NCBI GenBank assembly: GCA_934101185.1
Contig: CAKOQD010000001.1
Location: forward strand, 220,168-284,167
Source of the DNA: an uncultured Bacilli bacterium
GTDB lineage: Bacteria > Bacillota_I > Bacilli_A > RF39 > UBA660
DNA length: 64,000 bases
Direction: 5' to 3'
The notes under the pieces are model-generated. The model was given only the letters and a program-made list of their open reading frames with translations. It was not told the origin of the DNA and searched no databases. Shown here piece after piece: positions 27,749-38,660 of the stretch. The translations under genes and the position numbers were made by a program. How positions within the stretch are numbered: the stretch's first letter is position 1; every line of letters begins with the position of its first letter.

Positions 27749-29374
27749 CTATTTTAATTCAACAATATCTTTACCAAATAATGAAGTGGCCAAAACATCA
27801 CTATCATTATTATTAAAAGAAACATTCTCATTTGAAGAAAGATTAATATCATTATCAACGTTTTCTTCGGTAATATAACTATAAACAATTCCATTTTGAA
27901 TATTTTTTATATACTCATTTTTCAGTTTATCCCAATCAGAATCATTAATAAAAACAAGTTTATAGTTAGTATTCATGACACTATTAAACACTAATTCAAT
28001 ACCAGAAATATTGTTATCAACATTTTTAAGAACAGAATCATATTTAACTGATAAAATCAATTCATGTTTACCAGCAACTCGTAAATTACTATCAAGTAAA
28101 TAAGAAATAAACAAAGAATCTTCAGGATTAGAAACAACTTCAGAAAATAAAACCCATTTAATTTTTAAATCATTCAAAATACTTTTATCAGCTAAAGCAA
28201 AAGCATTATTAATCCTGATATCTTTATTATAACACACTTTATAAGTTTCAACTACATTTTTAGGAACATCATCATTCTTACTACTAGAAACAACTTTCTT
28301 TTCTAAAGTAGACAAATTATCAACATCTCGAAAATTACAAACATTTGTTTTGCTATTAAATAATTTATTGACAATTTTAATAATTCCAACCTCAAAAATA
28401 ATTTTTTTGTTACTACTTCTTTTCAGTAATATATCTAACTCATTCAGCTCAAGTATTAAACTATAAATAGAATCAAAATCACTACTATTATGTAAGATTA
28501 AGCAAGACTTAAGATATTCCATAAAACTATCTAATAAAATAACAACATCTTTACCCGAATTTTCCAATTCAGTTAAGAGATTCAAAATATTAGAGACATC
28601 ACCATCAAAAATATAATTTGTTAAAGATTTTAAATATTCCTCATTAACAATACCTTTTAAAGTGTAATAATCATCAACAGTAATTTTGTCAGAATAAGAA
28701 ATCAATTTATCCAACATGCTAATCGAATCTCTTAAACCACCATCACTATATTTTGCAATCAACTTCAAAACTTCATCATCAATATTAATATTTTCACAAT
28801 TCACAATAGACTTCAATTTATTAACAATATCATTATTTGAAATACGTTCAAAACTAAAACATTGACATCTAGAAATAATAGTTTCTGGAATTTTATAAAA
28901 TTCTGTAGTTGCTAATATAAAAATAACATGAGTTGGTGGTTCCTCAAGAGTTTTCAACAATGCATTAAAAGCTCCACTCGATAACATATGCACTTCATCA
29001 ATAATATAAACTTTATACTTTGAAATACTTGGCATTAAATTAACACTATCTCTAATTTTTCTAATTTCCTCAACACCATTATTCGAAGCAGCATCAATTT
29101 CAATAATATCAGGATTATTTTTGTTATTAAAAGAAACACAACTATCACATTCATTACAAAATGTAGATCCATTCAAATTAAAACAATTAATAGTTTTTGC
29201 AATAATTTTTGCCAAACTTGTTTTACCAGTTCCCCTCGGACCAGCAAACAAATAAGCATGAGAAACACAATCATTAGCAATAGAATTTTTAAGTATCTTT
29301 ACAATAGAGTCTTGACCAGCAACCTCATCAAAACAAGTTGGTCTATATTTTCTATACAAAGCTAAATAAGCAAT
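27749..29374 (-). CDS. dnaX: DNA polymerase III gamma/tau subunit, apparent AUU start
   Basis: The protein is 541 aa with the start used here. AAA+ clamp-loader ATPase: Walker A GPRGTGKTS, zinc module CNECDSC, YIIDEVHMLS and LEEPPTHVIFILATTE. The conserved N-terminus of DnaX is M-A-Y-x-A-L-Y-R-K-Y-R-P; here ALYRKYRP is preceded by codons for A-Y-L and then ATT. An in-frame TAG lies further upstream with no ATG or GTG between. GGGGGTGAT sits 7 bp before ATT, whereas the TTG at 29357-29359 is about 20 bp away and would cut the family N-terminus. The same ribosome-site layout occurs before comK ATG. Confidence 0.9.
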   Translation of the reverse strand: MAYLALYRKYRPTCFDEVAGQDSIVKILKNSIANDCVSHAYLFAGPRGTGKTSLAKIIAKTINCFNLNGSTFCNECDSCVSFNNKNNPDIIEIDAASNNGVEEIRKIRDSVNLMPSISKYKVYIIDEVHMLSSGAFNALLKTLEEPPTHVIFILATTEFYKIPETIISRCQCFSFERISNNDIVNKLKSIVNCENINIDDEVLKLIAKYSDGGLRDSISMLDKLISYSDKITVDDYYTLKGIVNEEYLKSLTNYIFDGDVSNILNLLTELENSGKDVVILLDSFMEYLKSCLILHNSSDFDSIYSLILELNELDILLKRSSNKKIIFEVGIIKIVNKLFNSKTNVCNFRDVDNLSTLEKKVVSSSKNDDVPKNVVETYKVCYNKDIRINNAFALADKSILNDLKIKWVLFSEVVSNPEDSLFISYLLDSNLRVAGKHELILSVKYDSVLKNVDNNISGIELVFNSVMNTNYKLVFINDSDWDKLKNEYIKNIQNGIVYSYITEENVDNDINLSSNENVSFNNNDSDVLATSLFGKDIVELK

Positions 29375-29466
29375 AATATCACCCCCAAAAAAGTACTATA
29401 AATATTGTACCAAATTAGATTAATAAAGTCTATGATATGACAATTGTATAAAATAACTTTTTTAAA

Positions 29467-29482
29467 TGTTTCACGTGAAACA
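29467..29482. promoter_or_regulatory. parS site 1
   Basis: Exact TGTTTCACGTGAAACA within a 28-bp palindrome (29461-29488). TTATTAACA follows at 29496-29504. Confidence 0.95.
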
Positions 29483-29529
29483 TTTAAAAAAATACTTATT
29501 AACAATTTGATATAACATAACTCAAAATT

Positions 29530-29543
29530 ATTTCCCGGGAAAT
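29530..29543. promoter_or_regulatory. Noc-binding-type site 1
   Basis: ATTTCCCGGGAAAT, the NBS palindrome recognised by Noc in Bacillus, extended to a 24-bp palindrome (29525-29548). Confidence 0.85.
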
Positions 29544-29648
29544 AATTTGCAAGCTAGTTTTTGTATTCACAACACATTTTTAAGAACATAATATATTAAA
29601 AAACAAAATTCAAACATACAAATTATTACCATTATAAAAAAATATCAA

Positions 29649-29664
29649 TGTTTCACGTGAAACA
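29649..29664. promoter_or_regulatory. parS site 2
   Basis: Exact TGTTTCACGTGAAACA; no TTATTAACA at the 13-bp position. Confidence 0.95.
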
Positions 29665-29781
29665 TAAGATTAGATTAAATAAAATCAAAAACAATAAGTA
29701 AACCAAAAAAAAATAAAGAATAAATAAATCATTTATTAAAAATAAATAAAACAACATAAACAAGGATCAATATTTTTTCTA

Positions 29782-29797
29782 TGTTTCACGTGAAACA
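29782..29797. promoter_or_regulatory. parS site 3
   Basis: Exact TGTTTCACGTGAAACA within a 32-bp palindrome. TTATTAACA follows at 29811-29819. Confidence 0.95.
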
Positions 29798-29843
29798 TAG
29801 AAAAAAACATTTATTAACAATTTGATATACATGATTCAAAATT

Positions 29844-29857
29844 ATTTCCCGGGAAAT
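29844..29857. promoter_or_regulatory. Noc-binding-type site 2
   Basis: ATTTCCCGGGAAAT again, 46 bp after parS site 3, mirroring the first parS-NBS pair (47 bp). Confidence 0.85.
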
Positions 29858-29973
29858 AATTTACAAACATTTTTTTGTATTGCAAATTATTTTTTAGAAT
29901 ATAGAAGTAAAATACGAAATAATTATAACAATTAAGCACTTATTTTTTGGATATTAAATATTTATTGAGTTAA

Positions 29974-29989
29974 TGTTTCACGTGAAACA
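29974..29989. promoter_or_regulatory. parS site 4
   Basis: Exact TGTTTCACGTGAAACA centred in a perfect 38-bp palindrome (29963-30000). Confidence 0.95.
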
Positions 29990-30123
29990 TTAACTCAATA
30001 ATAAATTAAGTAATAAAAATAAAATTAATAACTAAATTTATAATTACATTATTATACAAATATATTTTGCAATATAAAGCATAAATAGCACAATATTAAC
30101 AAAAAAATGTTTATATTTCTTTA

Positions 30124-30139
30124 TGTTTCACGTGAAACA
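30124..30139. promoter_or_regulatory. parS site 5
   Basis: Exact TGTTTCACGTGAAACA within a 28-bp palindrome. Confidence 0.95.
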
Positions 30140-30187
30140 TAAAGAGATACTACTGCTTAAATTTAATTAAATAAAAACAGTTAACAA

Positions 30188-30203
30188 TGTTTCACGTGAA
30201 ACA
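30188..30203. promoter_or_regulatory. parS site 6
   Basis: Exact TGTTTCACGTGAAACA within a 32-bp palindrome (30180-30211) that runs over the tadA stop codon. It could also act as a transcription terminator hairpin for tadA. Confidence 0.93.
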
Positions 30204-30206
30204 TTG

Positions 30207-30647
30207 TTAACTTCTTATATTGCTAAAAAATTTTGACAATATATTTTTATATTTATCTACAAATTCATTATCGTCATATTTTTTGCAATTAATACGATCA
30301 TAATTACTCTTTAAATTATTTTCATACTTAGAAGAAATCAAATATCTAATATTTCTAATACGAGATTCAGCAATAGCATTCATACACATTTCACAAGGTT
30401 CTAAAGTAACATACATGGTACATTCTTCTAAAATAAATGTTTTTAAATACTTGCAAGCTTTAATAATAGCTAAAATTTCAGCATGATATATTGAGATATT
30501 TTTATTATTTTTTTTATTATATGCTTTAGCAATTACTTTATTTTTAAAAACAATAATACAACCAACTGGAACATTATTTGTTTTTGATGCTTTTCTTGCT
30601 TCTCTTATGGCTAAATCAAAATAATATTTATCGTCATTTAACAACAT
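30207..30647 (-). CDS. tadA: tRNA-specific adenosine deaminase
   Basis: The protein is 146 aa. It has cytidine-deaminase-fold zinc motifs HAE (in SIYHAEILAI) and PCEMC (in LEPCEMCMNAI). It converts A34 to inosine in tRNA-Arg(ACG). The frame continues upstream into the SRP RNA, but GGAGGTTTTT precedes the chosen ATG. Order gyrA - SRP RNA and tadA - dnaX resembles B. subtilis, where the small SRP RNA lies between tadA and dnaX; here it is upstream of tadA. Confidence 0.95.
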   Translation of the reverse strand: MLLNDDKYYFDLAIREARKASKTNNVPVGCIIVFKNKVIAKAYNKKNNKNISIYHAEILAIIKACKYLKTFILEECTMYVTLEPCEMCMNAIAESRIRNIRYLISSKYENNLKSNYDRINCKKYDDNEFVDKYKNILSKFFSNIRS

Positions 30648-30665
30648 AAAAACCTCCAAAAAAAA

Positions 30666-30737
30666 GTGCACACACATAGAGGATCTTAAGGCTGCTATCT
30701 TCCGATCCTGACCTAATTCAACCATATGCGTTGCACA
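30666..30737 (-). ncRNA. ffs: Small signal recognition particle RNA (4.5S type)
   Basis: Minus strand, about 72 nt. The SRP signature GGTCAGG...CGGAAGATAGCAGCC is present (typical GGUCAGG, GGAAG, AGCAG loop of helix 8 that binds Ffh). The 5' GTGCAACGCATA and 3' TATGTGTGTGCAC pair to close the hairpin. Eight T follow immediately at the 3' end, making it its own terminator. It is the short form without an Alu domain, unlike the 6S-like scRNA of B. subtilis. Confidence 0.93.
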
Positions 30738-30742
30738 AATAT

Positions 30743-30771
30743 ATATTATAATAAAACAGAAAAATAGTCAA
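30743..30771 (-). promoter_or_regulatory. Promoter of the SRP RNA
   Basis: TTGACT (30766-30771) with TAATAT (17 bp spacer) or the overlapping TATAAT at 30745-30750 (15 bp). It ends about 6 bp before the RNA. parS site 7 begins 4 bp upstream of the -35. Confidence 0.6.
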
Positions 30772-30775
30772 TCAA

Positions 30776-30791
30776 TGTTTCACGTGAAACA
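30776..30791. promoter_or_regulatory. parS site 7
   Basis: Exact TGTTTCACGTGAAACA in a 24-bp palindrome; TTATTAACA follows at 30805-30813. Confidence 0.95.
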
Positions 30792-30957
30792 TTGAAAAAA
30801 TTAGTTATTAACAATTTTAATGTTTTAAAATAAATAACATCCTAAATACTGAAATAAAATAATACAAAAAAAATATTAAAATTTTAAATCAATTAACATT
30901 CATTCTAAACAATTGATACTAACAAAACCTCATTATTATAATATAAACCTTATACAT

Positions 30958-30973
30958 AGTTTCACGTGAAACA
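30958..30973. promoter_or_regulatory. parS site 8 (one mismatch)
   Basis: AGTTTCACGTGAAACA, first base changed; TTATTAACA follows at 30987-30995. Confidence 0.85.
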
Positions 30974-31051
30974 TTAAAAACAACACTTATTAACAATTTG
31001 CAAAAAATATACAAAAAATAAATAACAAACATTTGTTTATTTTTTTTATAT

Positions 31052-31073
31052 AAAAAAAAGATGCCTAAGCATC
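31052..31073 (-). terminator. Terminator overlapping the gyrA stop codon
   Basis: On the minus strand GATGC-TTAG-GCATC then eight T. The gyrA stop TAG is in the loop and the 5' arm is coding. Confidence 0.88.
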
Positions 31074-33641
31074 ATTTTCATTAGATTCATTATTCTCCAA
31101 ATCTTCTTCAACTTTTTCTGTTACAGTAACTGATGTAACAAATTGACCATCTTTAAGACTCATTAATCTAACACCTTGAGTATTTCTTTTTAAGGTAGAA
31201 ATCTTAGAAACATCAAGTCTAATAACAATACCATTATTAGTTGTAATAATCAAATCCTCATCCCCAACAACAGATTTAAACGCAATAATTAAACCATTTT
31301 TATCAGTAATATTTAATGCCTTAACACCCTTACTACCACGATGAGTAAGTCTATATTCACTAACATCAGTTTTTTTACCATAACCTTTTTCAGTTACAAC
31401 TAAAATATACTCATTAGGGTTTACAATTTCAGCTCCAATTACCTTAGAATCAGTTAAATCAATACCCTTAACACCAGAAGCACTACGCCCCATCATACGA
31501 ACTTCAGTTTCCATAAAACGTACCATTCTTCCACTATTAGAAGCCATAATAACTTCATCACTACCAGATGTCATTTTAACACTAATCAACTCATCATCTT
31601 CCTTTAGAGTAATAGCAATTTTACCATTCTTTCTAATAGATTCAAATTTACTTATTGGAGTTCTCTTAACAAGACCATCCATAGTAAAGAATATCAAACT
31701 TTTACTATCATCAACTTCATTAGGATTAATCGGAATAATTGAATTAACAACTTCACCTTTTTCCAAAGGCAATAAATTAACAATAGGTAATCCTTTAGAT
31801 TGTCTGCTAGATTCAGGTATTTCATAACCCTTTATTCTATATACCTTACCGAAATTAGTAAAGAATAATATATGATCATGAGTAGAACAAGTAACTAACT
31901 TATTAACAAAATCTTCTTCATTAGTAGACATACCCTTAACACCAACACCACCACGATTTTGTGATCTATATGTACTTGTTAGCAATCTCTTAATATAACC
32001 CTTTTCAGTAAGAGAAATCATAATGTTTTCAACAGGTATTAACGATTCATCCTCAATATAATCAATAGCACTCATATCAATTGAAGTTCTTCTTTCATCT
32101 GCAAATCTAGCCTTAATTTCTAACATTTCCTTCTTAATAATTGCAAGAACCTTTTCATTACTAGCCAAAATAGATTTTAATTCTTCAATTTCAAGTAATA
32201 ATGCTTGCAACTCAGCTTCAATCTTTTCACGTTCCAATCCAGTTAAACGACGTAATTTTAATTCTAAAATAGCATCAGTTTGTACATCAGTAAGACCAAA
32301 TCTAGCCATTAATTTTTCTTTTGCCTCAACATCACTCTTAGCAGCTTTAATAATCTTAATAACTTCATCAATATTATCTTGTGCAATTTTATAACCTTCT
32401 AAAATATGAACACGTTTTTCATCTTTTTCTAAATCAAACTTAGTTCTTCTTATAATAACTTCCATTTGATGATCTATATATTTAGATATAATATCCTTTA
32501 ATCCTAATGTTCTAGGAGTCTTTCCATCAATCATCAATAAAGTTATACCATAACTAATCTGAAAATTAGTATGTTTATATAAATTATTAAGTACAACTTG
32601 AGGATTAGCATCTCTCTTTAAGGTAATAGTAATCTTAACACCATTCTTTAAATCAGTATGATAATCAGAAATACCTTCAATAACCTTATCCCTAACAAGT
32701 TCAGCAACTCTATTTTTTAAATCCATAGTATTAACACCATATGGAACTTCAGTAACAACTATACTAGAATGATTTCCATTCTCTACTATTTCAGCCTTAC
32801 TTCTAATAGTAATTGTACCTTTACCAGTTTGATAAGCCCTCATAATACCTGAATTACCAAGAATAATTCCTCCAGTTGGAAAATCTGGACCCTTTATATA
32901 TTGCATTAAACCTAAAGTATCAATATCAGGATTATCAATATAAGCAACACAACCATCAATAACCTCACCTAAATTATGTGGTGGTATATTAGTGGCCATA
33001 CCAACAGCAATACCCATAGTACCATTAACTAAAATATTAGGAAATCTACTAGGTAAAACAACTGGTTCATCAAGAGTTTCATCAAAGTTTTTAGTCATAT
33101 CAACAGTATTTTTTCTAATATCACTAAGAAGTTCAAGCGATAACTTAGATAAACGAGATTCAGTATAACGCATTGCAGCAGCGCCATCTCCTTCAATATT
33201 ACCAAAATTACCATGACCATCAATTAATAAATAACGTTGATTGAAATCTTGAGCCATTCTTACCATAGCCTCATAAATAGAACTATCACCATGTGGATGA
33301 TAATTACCCATTACTTCACCAACTGTTTTAGCACTTTTTCTATGTGGTTTATCTGGAGTATAACCAGAATTAAACATACTCCATAAAATACGTCTATGAA
33401 CAGGCTTAAGACCATCCCTTAAATCAGGTAAAGCACGAGACGTAATTACACTCATTGAATATTCCAAGAAAGAAGTTTTAACTTCATCAACTATATTATT
33501 TTCAGCCAAACTATCTCTTTCATGAAAATATCCACTAAACTTATCAACATCAACTTCTACTTTTTCAAGTTCTTCATCAAAAGTATCAGAACTATTTAAA
33601 GTAGATTCTTCAATATTTTCTATATTATCTTTATTATCCAT
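31065..33641 (-). CDS. gyrA: DNA gyrase subunit A
   Basis: The protein is 858 aa. The N-terminal breakage-reunion domain carries [24 protein letters not shown], with the catalytic tyrosine in [11 protein letters not shown]. The C-terminal beta-pinwheel has the GyrA-box [10 protein letters not shown]. With GyrB it introduces negative supercoils. An acidic N-terminal extension of about 50 residues precedes the core. It is coupled to gyrB 11 bp upstream, with GGAGGTGCTTTT before the ATG. In the quinolone region the residue after GD in [13 protein letters not shown] is serine, the sensitive type. Confidence 0.98.
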   Translation of the reverse strand: MDNKDNIENIEESTLNSSDTFDEELEKVEVDVDKFSGYFHERDSLAENNIVDEVKTSFLEYSMSVITSRALPDLRDGLKPVHRRILWSMFNSGYTPDKPHRKSAKTVGEVMGNYHPHGDSSIYEAMVRMAQDFNQRYLLIDGHGNFGNIEGDGAAAMRYTESRLSKLSLELLSDIRKNTVDMTKNFDETLDEPVVLPSRFPNILVNGTMGIAVGMATNIPPHNLGEVIDGCVAYIDNPDIDTLGLMQYIKGPDFPTGGIILGNSGIMRAYQTGKGTITIRSKAEIVENGNHSSIVVTEVPYGVNTMDLKNRVAELVRDKVIEGISDYHTDLKNGVKITITLKRDANPQVVLNNLYKHTNFQISYGITLLMIDGKTPRTLGLKDIISKYIDHQMEVIIRRTKFDLEKDEKRVHILEGYKIAQDNIDEVIKIIKAAKSDVEAKEKLMARFGLTDVQTDAILELKLRRLTGLEREKIEAELQALLLEIEELKSILASNEKVLAIIKKEMLEIKARFADERRTSIDMSAIDYIEDESLIPVENIMISLTEKGYIKRLLTSTYRSQNRGGVGVKGMSTNEEDFVNKLVTCSTHDHILFFTNFGKVYRIKGYEIPESSRQSKGLPIVNLLPLEKGEVVNSIIPINPNEVDDSKSLIFFTMDGLVKRTPISKFESIRKNGKIAITLKEDDELISVKMTSGSDEVIMASNSGRMVRFMETEVRMMGRSASGVKGIDLTDSKVIGAEIVNPNEYILVVTEKGYGKKTDVSEYRLTHRGSKGVKALNITDKNGLIIAFKSVVGDEDLIITTNNGIVIRLDVSKISTLKRNTQGVRLMSLKDGQFVTSVTVTEKVEEDLENNESNENDA

Positions 33642-33652
33642 AAAAGCACCTC

Positions 33653-36675
<3,023 letters not shown>

Positions 36676-36747
36676 ATTTCAAAATAAGATAAAAATATCT
36701 CAAATTTGCATCAACTCCTAAACCAGTATACTCATACTTGCACATAT

Positions 36748-36756
36748 ATTATACCA
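36748..36756 (-). promoter_or_regulatory. Extended -10 promoter of recF-gyrB-gyrA
   Basis: TGGTATAAT on the minus strand with a T-rich region instead of a clear -35, about 75 bp upstream of recF and just after the comK terminator. Confidence 0.55.
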
Positions 36757-36767
36757 TAAAACACCCT

Positions 36768-36799
36768 AAAAAAAAACGATTTTAATACTTTTAATCGTT
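36768..36799 (-). terminator. Terminator after comK
   Basis: AACGATT and AATCGTT form a 7-bp stem around an 11-nt loop with seven T after it. The 5' arm overlaps the comK stop. Confidence 0.8.
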
Positions 36800-37246
36800 T
36801 TTTTCTTCATTTTTTCTTCTACGAATAACAGATTCTAACAAAGTAGATCTAAGAACCTGATTATCAATAGAAAAATAAGGAATATCCAATAAAACTTGTT
36901 TGTCTCTTTTAAAAGTTATAATAGTCTTTTTCTCATGCTTATTATAACTAACTAAATTATTCAAAGAAATCCAAACATTTTGCTTTACAACTGAAGATTT
37001 TACAGGAAAAAATATAATACTTCGACTTTCTTCAACCACTATTGGAGCTTTATAAACACTACCAAGAATGCTCTTTGAACTCAAGAGTCTTCCTTCATAT
37101 GAACTTCCAAAATACAAACAACTACGTTCCATAATAGAATAAGCATTATCATCAACTATGTAATCACCATTAGTTTCAATAACTCTAGATTTCTTATCAT
37201 TTATTGGAATAATCATTACTGTATCCCTATTAATATCATAATCCAT
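36791..37246 (-). CDS. comK: ComK-family competence transcription factor
   Basis: The protein is 151 aa. The core IMERSCLYFGSSYEGR, PIVVEES, IIFFPVKSS, VWISLNNLV and IDNQVLRS aligns segment by segment with ComK of B. subtilis (there DRSCRFFGSSYAGR and FENQVYRT). ComK activates DNA-uptake genes by binding AT-boxes. The ATG was chosen for GGGGGTGATGTT. The C-terminus is basic (RRRKNEEK). It is monocistronic between terminators of dnaN and its own. Three Spo0A-like boxes lie about 70 bp upstream. No com structural genes are in this window. Confidence 0.85.
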   Translation of the reverse strand: MDYDINRDTVMIIPINDKKSRVIETNGDYIVDDNAYSIMERSCLYFGSSYEGRLLSSKSILGSVYKAPIVVEESRSIIFFPVKSSVVKQNVWISLNNLVSYNKHEKKTIITFKRDKQVLLDIPYFSIDNQVLRSTLLESVIRRRKNEEKND

Positions 37247-37313
37247 AACATCACCCCCACACACAAAAATTAATATATAAAAATATATTGACCAATACCC
37301 TATCATACAGAGA

Positions 37314-37340
37314 TGTCGAAATTTATCGAAAAATGTCGAA
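37314..37340. promoter_or_regulatory. Three phased Spo0A-box-like repeats upstream of comK
   Basis: TGTCGAA (37314-37320), TATCGAA (37324-37330) and TGTCGAA (37334-37340) on the plus strand, exactly 10 bp apart. TGTCGAA is the consensus Spo0A box and 10-bp spacing is that of tandem Spo0A dimer sites. They lie 68-94 bp upstream of the comK ATG, behind the dnaN terminator. Confidence 0.65.
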
Positions 37341-37355
37341 AACTATCAGAAAAAT

Positions 37356-37378
37356 AAAAAAAGACCAAATTCTTGGTC
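37356..37378 (-). terminator. Terminator after dnaN
   Basis: GACCAA-GAAT-TTGGTC followed by seven T on the minus strand, 13 bp after the dnaN stop. Confidence 0.9.
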
Positions 37379-37390
37379 AATTTTTAATTT

Positions 37391-38509
37391 TTAATAAGTT
37401 CTAATAGGTAAAATTAAAGAAATTAAACTATCATCATTTGCTTCTTTTAATAAAATCGGTTTTACTTCACCAACAAAAGTAAGTACAACTTCATCACCCT
37501 TAATTTTAGATAAAGCCTCCATCATATATTTACTACTAAATGAAATTCTTATGTTTTCAGAACAATTAACATTCATTTTTTCTTCAACTTTTCCTATTTC
37601 TAAAGACATTGAAGTAATTTTTAACAAATTATCGTTAATTTCTAAAGTAATAATATTATTATCTTTATCATTATTTAGTATACTAGCACGATCAACCATA
37701 TTAAAAAACTCACTTCTGTTAACTTTTAAATCAAATAAACTATCATTTGGAATCAAATTCTTTGTATTTGGATAATTACCACTAATTAGTCTAGATTGAA
37801 ATATAATGTTTTCAAAACCAAATATAATCTTACTATTATATATATACATGTTAACGTTACCATCAAAATCACTAGGTAAAATCTTAAATAATTCACCTAA
37901 ATTTTTACTTGGTATAATAATATCTACTAATTTTTGAAAACTATCAGATAAATTAATCTTCTTAAGTGCCAATCTATAAGAATCAGTTGCACTACATTCT
38001 AATAATTTATCACTAATTTTTATATTAACACCAGTTAACACTACTCTAGCCTCATCCATACTAGTAGCATAATTAGTTTGAGCAATCATATTTTTAACTT
38101 CATTAACAGGTAAACTAATAACATCTGAAGAAAGTGTTAAATCTATTTGGGGATATTCCTTAATATCAATACCATTTAAACTAAATTCACTATTTTCAGT
38201 ATAAATCATTACCTTATAATCATCAAAAAGCTCAACATTAATAAACTTATCTTCTAATTTTCTTATTATATCTAATATATATTTACCTTTTATAACAATA
38301 CTACCAGTGTTAACAATTTCAATATCATCACTTTTCTCAATAATAGATTGAATAGTTATATCATTATCAGAAGCAGTAAGAACTAATTTATCATCAAAAA
38401 GTTCGAATTTTATTCCTGAAAGTATTGGTATAATATTCTTATTTGATAAAGCTTTTGAAACATTATTAAGTGCTTCAAGTAAAACATTTTTTTTAATTCT
38501 AAATTTCAT
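37391..38509 (-). CDS. dnaN: DNA polymerase III beta sliding clamp
   Basis: The protein is 372 aa, the normal length for three beta-clamp domains. It starts MKFRIKKNVLLEALNNVSKALSNK, has ATDSYRLALKK in the middle and ends in the conserved hydrophobic-pocket tail SLILPIRTY. It tethers polymerase and binds the acidic tips of many partners. It follows dnaA after a 150-bp gap with candidate DnaA boxes. AAGGAATG precedes the ATG. A terminator follows, so it is separated from comK and recF. Confidence 0.98.
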   Translation of the reverse strand: MKFRIKKNVLLEALNNVSKALSNKNIIPILSGIKFELFDDKLVLTASDNDITIQSIIEKSDDIEIVNTGSIVIKGKYILDIIRKLEDKFINVELFDDYKVMIYTENSEFSLNGIDIKEYPQIDLTLSSDVISLPVNEVKNMIAQTNYATSMDEARVVLTGVNIKISDKLLECSATDSYRLALKKINLSDSFQKLVDIIIPSKNLGELFKILPSDFDGNVNMYIYNSKIIFGFENIIFQSRLISGNYPNTKNLIPNDSLFDLKVNRSEFFNMVDRASILNNDKDNNIITLEINDNLLKITSMSLEIGKVEEKMNVNCSENIRISFSSKYMMEALSKIKGDEVVLTFVGEVKPILLKEANDDSLISLILPIRTY

Positions 38510-38566
38510 ATTTCATTCCTTCTTTCTTTTTATTATATTTATTATTTATATTATTACTGTTAATAT

Positions 38567-38647
38567 TGTTAATAAGTCATTATTTTTCTTATCTATAAAC
38601 AGTTTAAACTAATTTTATTATGTTAATAAGTCGTCAATTTATTAACA
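38567..38647. other. Candidate origin sub-region 2: DnaA boxes in the dnaA-dnaN gap
   Basis: Three copies of TTATTAACA, two inverted (TGTTAATAA at 38567-38575 and 38621-38629) and one direct (38639-38647), in a very AT-rich gap. They match the 9-mer array on the other side of dnaA. A split origin flanking dnaA is known in B. subtilis. Confidence 0.6.
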
Positions 38648-38660
38648 TCTACTAACATCA

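Larger units (their letters stand above)
29461..30995. other. Centromere-like region: eight parS and two Noc-type sites around tadA and the SRP RNA
   Basis: The gap between dnaX and tadA (29400-30206) and the gap between the SRP RNA and gyrA (30740-31050) hold no convincing gene. They hold eight copies of the ParB site (seven exact TGTTTCACGTGAAACA, one with a single change) and two ATTTCCCGGGAAAT palindromes matching the Noc binding site. Several parS copies sit in longer perfect palindromes of 24-38 bp. Four parS copies are followed after exactly 13 bp by TTATTAACA. Two blocks (about 29466-29571 and 29781-29885) are diverged direct repeats carrying parS, TTATTAACA and the Noc-type site. Confidence 0.9.

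Noticed and set aside
29461..30995. Repeated palindromes that could be read as a CRISPR array
   Set aside because: The repeat is 16 bp, symmetrical, spaced irregularly (64 to 588 bp) and interrupted by genes; it equals the ParB site. No cas genes are present.
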